Made by a program: the position numbers and the translations under genes. Below, in pieces: positions 1 to 10,314 of a DNA stretch of 64,000 nt. Within the stretch, counting starts at the first letter, position 1. Each line of letters opens with the position of its first letter. Where the stretch lies: the NCBI GenBank assembly GCA_029204225.1, contig CM055110.1, positions 17,604,759 to 17,668,758 of the forward strand. The letters are read 5' to 3'. The notes below the pieces were generated by a model, which was not told where the DNA came from, did not search any database, and worked only from the letters and a program-made list of their open reading frames with translations. Origin of the DNA: Diphasiastrum complanatum (lineage: Eukaryota > Streptophyta > Lycopodiopsida > Lycopodiales > Lycopodiaceae).

Positions 1-1105
1 GGAGAGCGAGAAAATGCTAGGAGCTAGGTGGAGCAAGTGATGCTTTGGAGTTCGGCTTGTCTAGCAGGATAGTGACCAGGATCGAAGACATCAGGTGAGC
101 ATAATATGTGGATGACGAGTCCATTGGGGTGGCACTCAGGGAGATGCTACAGTTGCTCAAGTATGATATGTCATTTGATGAATGGACGATGTTCTTCAGC
201 TGGTGCATCATGTGATGACCTAGGGACGGGTCATGCCTACTTGGAGGTAGATGGCATGGAGTGTACCTGGGGTGGTACATATCCTAAGGGCATGGAGTGC
301 ATTACAGGGTGATGTGGATCCAGCATGCCCACGGTTGTGAGCCAGCAGGGATGGAGATGGTTGCTCAGAAAGTGACAGCTGCTACTTTGGCGAGTGATCA
401 GGTGAGCTGCATGGTTATATGCACGGTAGTCTCTAGGTTGGCACCACATGTTATTTCTATCCATCATTATTTGGTAAGCAAGATGCAGTTTTTGGTTAGA
501 TCCAATTGGAGTCTAGTTGCACTACAGGTGGACAGATTCTTGGGGAGCTATCAGCGGGTAATGAATACTTGGTGATCAAAATGGTACAAGATACAGGGTT
601 CTGGAGCTATCCTACCTGATATGCTATGGATCGTGGGTGAGTTATTCATCACGATAGTGGATCTAGTTTGTATTTGCTTTGGCTTGGACACTATGATGGA
701 TGTTGTGGCGAGATAGGCTCCTTGGTGGGAGGCCTATGTATTGGTGAAATCAGAATTGGCAACATCAAGCATGGGAAGTTGAGCCTACATGGGATGTAGG
801 AGAGGCGTATCATCATCAGTATCTTTGGGATACTCTATATGTACAGTGTTTCTTTGTAATCTAATAACTTTTGTTGTGCCATCTTTGAGAGCTTGTGAGG
901 AGTGGCTATGGTGATTGTGTGATGTGATCTGCATACTGCACTAGTACCTAACAGAATCTCAACTTAGAACTATGTCATGTAACATATTATTGGAAAGCCC
1001 TTGTTGAGCTGTTTCCAATGCATCGGACTGTGCTAAATTCGGATTTACCACTAAAAAGTTATGCCATTTTTAGTGTGGAATCAAAATGTGAACTCAAAAA
1101 GTTAC
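1..1105. other. No recognisable gene; unclassified sequence
   Basis: Only short ORFs (under 95 codons) occur on either strand, overlapping each other and without recognisable motifs. The stretch is less AT-rich than its surroundings. From about 985 to 1060 it holds words (a 'ggaaagccc...gagct' block and a 'gttatgcc' block) that resemble the arms of the foldback element near 27 kb, so at least its end is probably repeat-derived. Confidence 0.5.
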
Positions 1106-1232
1106 GTTATGTAGATTTCAAATTTGAGTGTTTTGATTGGTCCATGTGTAAGAAAAATTTGAGAAAAAATATAAAAAGAATCTTTACAAAGGTTTTTTTT
1201 TGGATATAGAACTCCTCTAATGGTTGCTGATT
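1106..1232. repeat. Dispersed repeat abutting copia gag (copy 1)
   Basis: This segment aligns by eye with 25905-26026, sharing blocks such as 'ttttgattgg', 'tctttacaaagg' and 'gaactcctctaatg'. In both places the homology stops where a different minus-strand copia coding region begins. That pattern is expected if the end of one mobile repeat lies here. Family unknown. Confidence 0.55.
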
Positions 1233-1235
1233 TGA

Positions 1236-2099
1236 GTGACTGGTTGTAGCACTGTGTGCTTGTTGTTGGAACTGCTTCTTCTTTTCGTTGTTGTACTTTA
1301 AAGTTCGGCAGTCCTTGATTGCGTGGCCAGTCCTCTTAAAGTATTTGCAGAAAAGTTTCTACACTGGTTGGAATGATGAAGAGTTTGAATTCAATCCTGA
1401 ACTGGAATTTGGCCTAGATTGCATGTTGCTCTTCTTGTCAGTAGAGCCTGACTTTGTAGATCTCTTGGATCTAAACTTCTGATTTTTTGAATATAGAGCT
1501 TGAGGATCCGATCCTGAGACTGAGGAGGATGCTGATCTTCTGATCTCCTCTTGTAGGAGTAGTGAAATTACTCTTGATAAAGTGAGGTGCTCCTGGGTAG
1601 AACTTGTCATTACCCAATTTTTGTAGGCTTCAGATAGACTTGATAATAGAGTCATGAGTGCATCGAAATCTTCTATGACTGAGCCAGTTGTAGTCATATG
1701 CTCCATAAGATTTTTAAACGTGTTGAGATGACTCGAAACACTATTTGCATCAAACATTTTGAGGTTGCAGAATTTCTTCCTCAGATGAAGCTTGGATGTT
1801 ACATCTCTGATGTCGTAGAGAGTTGCTAGAATGTCCCATGCATCCTTAGCAGTCTAAGCAGCATGTATGTAGGTGATCTAAGTATCCTTGATGTTGAGGG
1901 TGATCATGGCAAATGCTTTGCCATCTCTCAGTCTCCACTTGGTGATGATGGCTGCATCACCTTCTGGTTTGAGCTCTGTGCCATCAATGATGTCCCACAG
2001 TTCTTTGGCTAGAAGTATAACCTTCATCTTGAATGTCCAGAGATGGTAGTTATCTCCATCAAGTTTGTCAATGAGAGATGAACTAGATGATGGATCCAT
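1236..2099 (-). pseudogene. Degraded copia gag (UBN2-type) with broken zinc knuckle
   Basis: Reading down from 2099, the frame starts MDPSSSSSLIDKLDGDNYHL, the usual start of a Ty1/copia gag that packages the element RNA, and runs through the UBN2-type domain. Two in-frame stops fall near 1845-1880, and a third (TAG, 1359-1361) lies just before the zinc knuckle. In the knuckle the second cysteine is phenylalanine (CKYF-x4-H-x4-C), so zinc binding should be lost. The element continues upstream into a primer site and LTR at 2230-2528 but ends at the dispersed repeat near 1232, so protease, integrase and reverse transcriptase are absent here. Confidence 0.85.
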
Positions 2100-2229
2100 T
2101 GTGGTTGAGCAAGATCGTTGGTAGAAACAACGATTGTCGGAATACTATTGGCTGCACATTTTCTAGAAAGATGTCTTATAGAAACAAGAGTGACAATTCA
2201 CAGTAGAAATACAAATTACTGAAATGCCC

Positions 2230-2241
2230 GCTTTGATACCA
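2230..2241 (-). other. Primer binding site of the minus-strand copia
   Basis: On the minus strand this reads TGGTATCAAAGC, one base from the usual complement of the initiator methionine tRNA 3' end. It lies directly inside an LTR that ends ...CGACA on the same strand. Confidence 0.8.
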
Positions 2242-2528
2242 TGTCGTAAAACGTGGGGATGACCGGCAGTGGAAGCTCGAGGCTTTGAGCGTAGGTGTGT
2301 AGGAACGAAAATGCAACAGTTAGCAACAGAAAATATTCAAGTAGAATAATTCATACAGATTGCACAAACGAACAACGTAGTAGTGAGACAAAAATTGCAC
2401 TCTGATTAATATCAAAAGTGAGTACAATGGCTTGAAGTAATAAGTTCAGCTTGTTGAGCGTGATAGCGCTGGCTGCAGATAACTCTGATTGAAAAAGAAA
2501 TTCAATTAACACTTACATAGCTTGATTC
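2242..2528 (-). repeat. 5' LTR of minus-strand copia, inner part (split)
   Basis: The LTR starts TGTCGTAAAACG on the plus strand, next to the primer site. It is cut at 2528 by insertion of the copia 2529-9335, and the rest resumes at 9341. No copy of the opposite LTR is in the window. Confidence 0.7.
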
Positions 2529-3139
2529 TGAAGAAACAAAGTGTCTCTGATTACAAAGCGTTGCTAGCTTTCAGCCATTCACCTGACAAAGATGTTCGCG
2601 AACTCAAACATCTGGAGACACGAAACACGAAGAGTTTTGTGAACACGAAAGTCAACGAAGACAAAGACGAACGATTCGCGAACACGAAGGATCCGCGAAC
2701 GAGATTCCTTTGCGGTCCAGCAAAAGAGAAAGGCGGATGAGGTAAACGAAACCAACGGTGGAAACGAAACCCGTTCTGTCCTCACGCTCCAAGGAGTACC
2801 ACCAGAGATCAGAGAAAATCAATATAGATTATTTTCTAGTTGTGTCTGATCTTGGATGTTCATGAATGCTTATGCTGTTTATTTCATATGTCTGAGTTTT
2901 CTTGTTCTCTTTGAATTTCGCACCTTGGTTGAAATTAAGTTGAATGTTGTATTAATTTTATGAACGTAGATCAGTAGTAACTGACTACTCTCTGGAGGAT
3001 TGTAGGAGTGTTTCAGTTGGCAGTGCCCAATGAACGCATCTGAACTCCATCCGAATCTTGAAAGAGAGTCGCGACTGTTTCGTGAATTTTTCTCCCCTAG
3101 ATTCATTACACGTATCAGAACATCTCACGATTCTCATCA
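2529..3139 (+). repeat. 5' LTR of the copia, with internal deletion
   Basis: It matches the two ends of the 3' LTR but is 611 bp against 1015 bp. The part corresponding to about 8626-9008 is missing, with a junction in a short shared word (atcagagaa / atcaaagaa). It ends ...ctcatca before the primer site. Confidence 0.9.
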
Positions 3140-3140
3140 G

Positions 3141-3153
3141 TGGTATCAGAGCC
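3141..3153 (+). other. Primer binding site (initiator Met tRNA)
   Basis: TGGTATCAGAGCC, the standard complement of plant initiator Met tRNA, lies one base after the 5' LTR. Confidence 0.9.
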
Positions 3154-3251
3154 ACCCTGCCATATTCTGACATAGCCAAGAAGCTAGCAGATCCAGAAGG
3201 CCAAGCATTCGGACAATCAACCATCAACAAGAAAACAGACTTCAAGAAGCA

Positions 3252-4262
3252 ATGGCTTCAATCAGTAGCATGCAAAGCAAGATCTGCACTATACTTAATT
3301 CTTCAGGACCTAGCTTTCTAGCCTGGAAACTTAAAACATCTTTGATACTCAAGGGCGAAGTACTCTTCCCCTGGGTGGATGGCACAGAAGAAATGCCTAC
3401 GACAACAGGCAAGGAGCTACGCGAATGGAGGGAGAAAAACGACAAGGCAATAGCCTTGCTATCATCTTCCATCGAAGATAGCCTTACACTTGACCTGGCT
3501 ACACTCTCCAAAGCTAAGGAGATGTGGGATGCACTACTCACAAAATTTCAGACGAAATGAGGAAGTCAGATTATGATGCTAGAAGATTAGGTGACGAATC
3601 TGCAGTGGGATGGAGAAGACCTCACATCTTTCGTGAGAAAGATGAAGGATCTGTTTCTATCACTACACAACTCAGGAGCAGAGAATGCAGTATCAGCTGA
3701 GAAGCAGCTCACATATCTGTTGAGAGCCTTACCCAGATCTTTCTAGATGACACGAACTCTGCTCGCAAAAGATCCTACCATGAACCTTGAAAAGGCGATT
3801 GTCGAGATTCGAGAGGAAGTCGAGGCCAGAGAGCATCTTGATCACAAAGATGGTTCTGACCAGTCACTCTATGGCAATAGAGAAAAATCAAAGAAACAGT
3901 TCAAGCCTAAGAGGGAGTCGAATCAGAGGCAGGATCGTGACCAACAAGCAGAGGGGACCAGCAAAGGCAACTAGAAGACCAAAGGGAGGTCGAAATGACA
4001 AGATGCAGACAAGAAGACCTGCACGAGATGCAGAAGAGACGGGCATACAGTAGATACATGCTGGCTCAATCCCAAGGTTGAGTGTATCCATTGCCATAAG
4101 AAGGGTCATGCAGCCATGGATTGCCGCCAAAATCCAAGAAACATATCAGCACAGAACAGACAGGAGAACAATAATAGTTCTTCCTATGTCGAGGAGCCCG
4201 AGAGCTCGAAGATGGGCGAAGAAAGAATGAACAAAAATTGTTCGTCCGCCTACATTTGTGAA
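3252..4262 (+). pseudogene. Copia gag with two zinc knuckles, multiple stops
   Basis: Gag starts at the ATG at 3252 (MASISSMQSKICTIL...). One frame can be followed to 4262 across in-frame stops near 3558, 3588, 3744, 3972 and 3996. The N-terminal half resembles the UBN2/DUF4219 type capsid region. The C-terminal part has two intact CCHC knuckles, CTRCRRDGHTVDTC and CIHCHKKGHAAMDC (about 4019-4130), which bind packaged RNA in this family. At 4263 the frame is cut by a solo LTR, and it resumes in the same frame at 5095. The stops make it non-functional. Confidence 0.88.
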
Positions 4263-5094
4263 TGTGCAAAAAGTACAAAAAGGACCAAGAGTGGATCCTA
4301 ATCTGATCCTCAAGAGGGATTGGTTGTCAGATTACTTGATCTATCAATCTACTTCAGATTAAGATCAATCTAGATCAATTCTAGACACAAAATCCTAACA
4401 AGAACAATCATTAATTGAAGGTAATTGTACTTTCTGGTTACACACGTGTGAAACATTGTCTGAGTACGGACTCCAACCTGAAAATCAAGTACACATTGAT
4501 AGAACCTCAAAACAATCAAAACAAATGTAGACAAATGGAGAGAATCACTCAAAATTGCTTCCAAAACCAAGATTGGTGTCTCACATTGATTATGGCCAAT
4601 TGTGGCTCTATATATAAAATAAGTGAGAGCTCATGGTACTGATCATCCCACTGATCCCACATGTGTGAAGCTGCTTTGTCATATGATGATTCATCATGCA
4701 AAATTGACACTTGGACAAAACATTCTATTTTGAGCACGTTTGGTCCATTTTCCTTCTATATGGAGATCTACTTGGAAATCTTCTAGAAGTCAAAATTCGC
4801 CTACTTCAGCTTACTCCACACGTGTGAGCTTTCCTCTACACATGGGATATGACACCTGACCAAAAGATGTGGCTCATGCAATCAATAGATTGGTGCCATG
4901 TGTCATATTTCTAGAAAACTAGTTTTTGGCCATTTTAGCCACTAGAACTTGAATTAAATCATTTGTACAACATATGTGATTATGGTACATGACAAGTACA
5001 CTAGTTTCACATGTGGGAACAGGCTCCACACATGTGTGTTTATCTATATACAAGATTTTTGGCCTCTACCAAGCTTATTTTTGCATTTTTCATA
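4263..5094 (-). mobile_element. Antisense solo LTR nested in copia gag/protease, TSD GTGAA
   Basis: The reverse complement is homologous to the LTR at 17346-18161: both end in '...ggatcc...ttggtcctttttg...' and share the start '(ta/tg)tgaaaa'. GTGAA occurs on both sides (4258-4262 and 5095-5099), and the host reading frame continues directly across the insert. No internal sequence is present, so this is a solo LTR left by LTR-LTR recombination. It carries a TATA-like tctatatata at 4605-4614. Its outer terminus reads TA instead of CA on the plus strand, probably one point change. Confidence 0.88.
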
Positions 5095-6505
5095 GTGAAG
5101 ATGTGTGTACAGCATCAACGTCTGACACACACGAGGTGATCCTGGATTCATGAGCCACCTCGCACTTCATGACATCAAGAAAAATCATGTCTGATTTCAA
5201 AAGTGCAGATCCCTCAAGATTCATAGCTCTTGGAGATGGATCCAGACATTAAGTGAATGATATTGGTTCACTCTGGCTCAACACCAACGGAAGAGACAGA
5301 TGACTCGAAGATGTTCTGTGGTGCCAACTTTGCAGCAAGACTTGCTCTCTGTAGCAAGAATAGCAGATGCAGGGATGCGTGTGACAATTTCTAATGAAGC
5401 ATGCAACGTGATTGATGCCAGCACCAGCGCTCTCATTGCTCAAGGCAGAAGGAAGGGCAACCTATATCATCTAAAGGTGTGCCTACCTGAAGATCAAATG
5501 CATCAGACCCATGACGACTCGCCAGACACTCTGTGGCACAGAAGACTCTACCACGTGAATTCAATGACACTCTACCAAGCAAGTCATCATGGAGCAATAA
5601 CAGGGGTCAGCATCTCGAATGCAACCAGTTCGACCTCCTGTGATGCATGTTTGAAAGGCAAGATGTCACGCACACCATTCGTCAAAGACTCCTACAGGAT
5701 GACAAAGATTCTAGAGTTGGTGCACTCTGACATCTGCGGTCCATTCAACGTGATCTCAGTAGGAGGTTCAAAATATTATATAACCTTCATTGATGATTAT
5801 AGCAAATTTGCGAGAGTGTATTCTATTCAGAATAAATTTAAAGCACTTGATAAATTCATAGAATATGTGAATTGGGTTGAGAGATGCACAGGCAGCAAGG
5901 TGAAGCAAATCAGAACAGATCGAGGTGATGAATATATCTCGAATCCCTTCACTGACTTCTGTAATAATCGTGGCATCATTCATAGAAGAACTGCAGCCTA
6001 TACACCGCAGCACAATGGTGTTGCTGAATGAAAGAACAGGACCCTGATGGAAGCAGCCATACGCATGATGGCATACTCGAAGGCTCCAAGGGCATTGTGG
6101 GCTAAAGCAGTAGCTATAGTCGCATACATCCAGAACAGGACAGGTAAATCTGGTATTCCTCACACGACACCACATGAGCTATGGTGGGGTAGAAAACCCA
6201 ACCTGTCTCATGTCAGAATATTTGGTTATGTAGCATATGCACATATTCTTGATAAGCTTCGCAAGAAGCTTGATGAGAAAGCCGAACAAGGATTTCTGGT
6301 AGGTTATAACAATAATTCGTCATACTACAGAATCTACATGCCAGACATGAACACTGTGAAAACAGTGAGGGATGTCAAATTCGACGAGAGCAGAACAATG
6401 GCCAATGAAGACCCTGTTAGCTATGAAGTTCTGGAAAGACAGTACTATGACCTGCCGCCAACGTCAGAGGGAGCAGAGGACGAACACGAAAACGAAGATT
6501 TTTGA
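5095..6505 (+). pseudogene. Copia protease and integrase remnant
   Basis: The protease motif is broken: VILDS is followed by TGA where glycine of DSG is expected, then ATSHF. Two more stops and a frame break follow near 5249-5310. From 5300 the GAG-pre-integrase region (LWHRRLYHVNS...CDACLKGK) and the integrase core are readable, including HSDICGPF, the FIDDYSKF block, DRGDEY and QHNGVAE. At 6029 a TGA replaces the arginine codon expected in the following ERKNRT motif. The integrase C-terminus (6047-6505, GFLVGYNNNS...) stays open to the TGA at 6503. Confidence 0.88.
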
Positions 6506-7590
6506 GTCGTCTCCCATTCGAACGACGAATCAGATGAAGAAAGATTTGAGAGGCAACTTGTCGCCGCAGTTCCTATAAACCAAGATGGTCCCGGACTGAG
6601 GAAAGCAGACAAGGGAAAAGACATAGCTGTTCCGGGAGGATCTTTCAGAAGGTCGACAAGACCGCGAAGAGCACCAGTAAGATTTGTGCTAGGCAGCTCA
6701 GCTTCCACATTAGAAGAATTCTGCGGGTTCAGTGGCGAACCACAGACATTCGAGGAGGCCATTGAAGGTCCAAAAAAGGACAAATGGATCCAAGCCATGA
6801 ACGAAGAGATGGAGTCCATGAGGAAGAACCAGGTATGGACGTTGGAGCCATTACCTCATAAGCACAAGACTATCAAATGCAAATGGGTTTTCAAACTCAA
6901 ATATGGAACAGACGGGAATGTGACGAAATACAAGACAAGACTGGTAGCGAAGGGTTTCTCTCAGAGATACGATATTGACTACTCTGAAACCTTCTCTCCT
7001 GTCATCAAACATTCATCCCTACGTCTGTTGTTTGCATATGCAGCAGCTTATGACCTCAAGATTCACATTGTGGACGAGAAGACAGCCTTCTTGCATGGCA
7101 AATTAGACAAAGAAGTCTACATGGATCAACCCCCAGGATTTGTCTTGAATTCACTTCTTGACTATGTATGCAGAATGCATAGAAGCATCTACGGTTTAAA
7201 GCAATCAGCCCAACAATGGTACAAGAAGAAAGATCAGGCCATGAAATCATTGGGATTGAAGCCTCTGTTGGTTGACTTCAATGTGTATGTCAGAGTTACA
7301 GATGGGAAGATCATCATAGTGGCTGTTTAGGTGGATGACACTTTGATACTGTGCAGGAGTGAACAGCTAATTGCTGAAGTAAAGACAGACATCTCGAAGT
7401 ATTTTGAGATAGTGGATCTGGGAGAAGCCAGGTGTTACCTAGGCTTACAAATTGAAAGGGACTATGAGAGAGACAAGTTATACCTTCACCAGTCCACATA
7501 CACCCAGGAGATCCTAGAGGACTTTGGGATGCTGAACTGCAAAGGAGCGAACACTCCAATGCTCGCAAGGACAGTGCTTTGCTAACAAAT
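6506..7590 (+). pseudogene. Copia reverse transcriptase, active-site tyrosine codon is TAG
   Basis: The frame 6686-7330 starts in the linker and covers the reverse transcriptase N-terminal half (KWIQAMNEEMESM, CKWVFKLKYG, VAKGFSQRYDIDYSETFSPV). The catalytic YVDD box is interrupted: TAG (7328-7330) stands where the tyrosine codon should be, followed by VDDTLILC. The reverse transcriptase palm and thumb continue to about 7585 (EIVDLGEARCYLGLQIERD), where a frameshift moves coding to another frame. Expression as an enzyme would need both defects bypassed. Confidence 0.9.
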
Positions 7591-8628
7591 GATAACTGTC
7601 CAAAGACTGAGGAAGAAAGAGAACAGATGTATCTCACACCCTACAGGAGGCTGATAGGTTCACTGATGTACCTTGCAAGCAACACACGTCCTGATATTGC
7701 TTATGTAGTATTCAGGATGAGCCAATTCTACACGAATTCAGGCTCGACACATTGGAAGATTGCAAAACGAATTTTGCAATATCTTAAATTAATGAGGAAT
7801 TATGGCTTGTGTTATTGTCGTGGTGCAGGTCTCAGGATACTTTCCTACAGCGATGCTAGCTGGGCATCTCTCAAGAACAATTGTAAAAGCATCTCAGGAA
7901 TATGCACCATTGCATCAGGAGCAGCAGTTCTCTGGGTCAGCAAGAAGCAGACCATTGTAGTCCAGTCGTCTTGCGAAGCAGAGTACGTAGTAGCAGAAAA
8001 GATGGCCAACGAAATAATTTGGCTAAGGCAGTTCTTGGAAGAATTGGACGAAACAATGAACGAGCCATTGGTCTTGCAGATGGACAACACCTCTGCGATA
8101 CACTTGATGAAAGACCCTACGTTCCACTCCAAAACGAAGCACATTGTGATCAAGTATCACTTGATCAGGGATCTGATTGAAAAGAAGATGATGCAGACCA
8201 CCTTCATAGGAGCGAAAGATATGGTTGCTAACATCTTCACTAAAGCTCTGGACAAAGGGCTCTTTGAGAGGCAAAGGAACAGTCTCGGGATCATAAAACT
8301 ACCATGCTTTGAGAGGGAGTTGAAGAAACAAAGTGTCTCTGATTACAAAGCCTTGCTAGCTTTCAGCCCTTCACCTGACAAAGATGTTCGCGAACTCGAA
8401 CATCTAGAGATACGAAACACAAAGAGTTTCGCGAACATGAAAGTCAACGGAGACGAAGACGAACAGTTCGCGAACACGAATGGTTTGCGAACACGAAGGA
8501 TCCACGAACGAGATTCCTTTGCAGTCCAGCAAGAGAGAAAGGCAGACGAGCTAAACAAAACCAATGGTGGAAATAAAACCCGTTCTGTCCTCACGCTCCA
8601 AGAAGTACCCAGAAGTACAGAGATCTGA
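7579..8628 (+). pseudogene. Copia RNase H domain, open into the 3' LTR
   Basis: The region from YRRLIGSLMYLASNTRPDIAY to SYSDASWASLKNN and SSCEAEYVVAEK is a typical copia RNase H, which degrades the RNA strand during reverse transcription. It has no internal stop. The expected C-terminus (ANIFTKALDKGLFERQRNSLGI) lies just before 8320, but the frame has no stop there and runs about 100 codons into the 3' LTR, ending at 8626-8628. Confidence 0.88.
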
Positions 8629-9335
8629 CCTGATGGCATGACGTCAGCAGATACTCCCTAGGTTGTGGCTAATCTGCCACTCTTGTAATTTTCTGATTAG
8701 TTGTAGATGTATAATCACTCTAATTTCAGGTTTACATAGAGAGACCATACTTACTAGATAATACTTGACATATATCAGAACAGGATACACAGAGTGTAAC
8801 TAAGAGAAGAGACATTGAAGAAGTCTGATGCTACTAGACAATAAAGACGAACACAAACAGAAGCTCTACCTGCGTGCGAGAAGATAATTCTATCTAGGAT
8901 CAGAAGATTCAACTGTCTGCTAGTGAAGCAAGACTACTATTAGTGAGAGAACCGTGCTTCTCTCGTGCCAACGCACTGCGTGGATTCGCATGCAGTGCCC
9001 TAAAGGAATCAAAGAAAATCAATATAGATTATTTTCTAGTTGTGCCTGATCTTGGATGTTGAATGCTTATGCTATTTATTTCATATGTCTAAGTTTTCTT
9101 ATTTCATTTGAATTCCGTACCTTGGTTAAAATTAAGTCGAATGTTGTATTAATTTTATGAACGTAGATCAGTAGTAACTGACTACTCTTTGGAGGATTGT
9201 AGGACTGTTTCAGCTGGAAGTGCCCAGCGAATGCATCTGAACTCCATCCGAATCTTGAAAGAGAGTCGTGATTGTTCCATGAATTTTCTCCCCTAGATTC
9301 ATTACATGTATCAGAACATCTCACGATTCTCATCA
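8321..9335 (+). repeat. 3' LTR of the copia (full length form)
   Basis: 1015 bp, from tgaagaaac to ctcatca. It contains about 385 bp missing from the 5' LTR, including a T-rich stretch with 'gtataatcactc' near 8709 that could be the promoter region. The U3 side is rich in short 'ttcgcgaacacgaa' repeats. Confidence 0.9.
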
Positions 9336-9340
9336 GATTC

Positions 9341-9490
9341 AACTAGTATATATATTTACAAGTTTTGAGAGACAAATATCTTATGCCTTAACTGCCATTT
9401 ACTCCAGTTTTGCATCTTGGTAACCGCCATTAGGATATTTGCTTCTCTAGTTGTTTTAGGGTTGATGATAAGTTGGCGACGTCAGTTTGC
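9341..9490 (-). repeat. Outer part of the split LTR of the older copia
   Basis: This continues the LTR that starts at 2242, separated only by the 2529-9335 element. It carries a TATA-like run (tatatatattta, about 9346-9358) readable on the minus strand, so the younger copia landed beside the core promoter. The outer end is not certain; several CA dinucleotides are possible. Confidence 0.5.
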
Positions 9491-9525
9491 CAATGTAGCA
9501 AAAATGCGAAAAACCTAAAAAACCC

Positions 9526-9805
9526 AAAGGTGCCCTTAGACTGAAGGTATTCAAATCTTGAAGGTGCCCTTAGACTTTAAGATATGTAAACCACAAAGGC
9601 GCCCTTAGACTGAAGGCAGTGAAGAAGGCGAAAAAAGCGAAAAAGCCGAAGGTGCCTTAGACTGAAGGCAACGAAGAAGGCGAAGGTGCCTTAGACTAAA
9701 GGCAACGAAGAAGGCCAAGGTGCCTTAGACTAAAGGTAGCGAAAAAGCCGAAGGTGCCTTAGACTAAAGACAGCGAAGAAGGTGAAAAAGCTGAAGGTGT
9801 CTTAA
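9526..9805. repeat. Tandem repeat array, unit about 34 bp
   Basis: About seven or eight diverged units beginning 'aaggtgcc(c)ttagact' and ending 'aacgaagaaggc(g)'. Unit lengths vary from about 34 to 53 bp because of extra 'gcgaaaaag' words. No ORF is conserved across the units. Confidence 0.85.
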
Positions 9806-10203
9806 AATGGTTTCTAAGGCATTCTGGCCACTTTGTCATATTTTTTGTGAAGGGGCAAAAAAGATGAAAAAGACGAAGGTGCCTAAAATGGTTCCAAGAC
9901 ATTCTGGCCACTTGGCCATTGTGTCGCATTTTTTGCGAAGGTGCGAAAAAGATGAAGGTGCCTAAAAAATGGTTAAGGCAAAAAATCTCAAAGGGAAAAA
10001 TGTGAAGGTCCGAAAACATGTAGTCGGCCTTCGGTTTTTAGGATGCTCATTACTTGAACAATTTGTTTAAGGCTGAGCATAAGAAATCTAACATAATAGT
10101 GTTAAAGTTGCATTTTAGAGACTTTAATTTGGGAGAGATTTTGCTTGATTTGTGTGGATGTTTTTGCTTGAAATATGTTTTGATTGTTGAGTAGGGGAAG
10201 CCA
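9806..10203. other. Unclassified; two copies of an approximately 75-bp repeat, then Athila-leader-like sequence
   Basis: 'aatggtt(t)c(t)aaggcattctggccac' followed by a 'gtcgcattttttgcgaagg' type block occurs twice (about 9806-9865 and 9885-9945). About 10115-10200 matches the leader of the gypsy element at 62850-62930 in the same orientation, with shared words 'gattttgcttgattt' and 'ttgcttg'. No gene is seen. Confidence 0.5.
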
Positions 10204-10314
10204 GACAAATCACTGATCATCAGGTTGGACTTACACAAGTAGGGTGCCAAATCCCTCTCACCTTTTAACTAGGGTTAGTGTTGCCTTGGGACACAAACCC
10301 TCCAACAGTATTGA
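10204..10314 (-). repeat. Gypsy (Athila/Tat-type) LTR end fragment
   Basis: The reverse complement matches the first ~110 bp of the LTR starting at 61984, from tgttggaggg through 'gccaaatccctctcac' to 'ggttggactta'. The fragment stops where a copia RNase H begins. Confidence 0.75.

Larger units (their letters stand above)
2529..9335 (+). mobile_element. Complete but decayed Ty1/copia retrotransposon, TSD GATTC
   Basis: The element is bounded by related LTRs (2529-3139 and 8321-9335) that begin TG and end CA. GATTC flanks it on both sides (2524-2528 and 9336-9340). A primer site follows the 5' LTR, and a short purine tract (8311-8319) precedes the 3' LTR. Internal order is gag, protease, integrase, reverse transcriptase, RNase H, as in Ty1/copia. 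The shared LTR parts differ at roughly 8-9 % of positions by eye, and the coding region carries about ten stops or frame breaks, so this is an old insertion. It is interrupted by an antisense solo LTR (4263-5094). Confidence 0.92.

Noticed and set aside
17-575. Short ORFs at the window start
   Set aside because: Overlapping frames on both strands with no motif, codon pattern or neighbouring signal.
4116-5443. Small ORFs within and around the solo LTR
   Set aside because: They are shadows or chance frames; the interrupted gag frame explains the coding signal at both sides.
9526-9805. Regular repeats resembling a CRISPR array
   Set aside because: Units are contiguous and drifting, without unique spacers of constant length, and the sequence is plant nuclear DNA.
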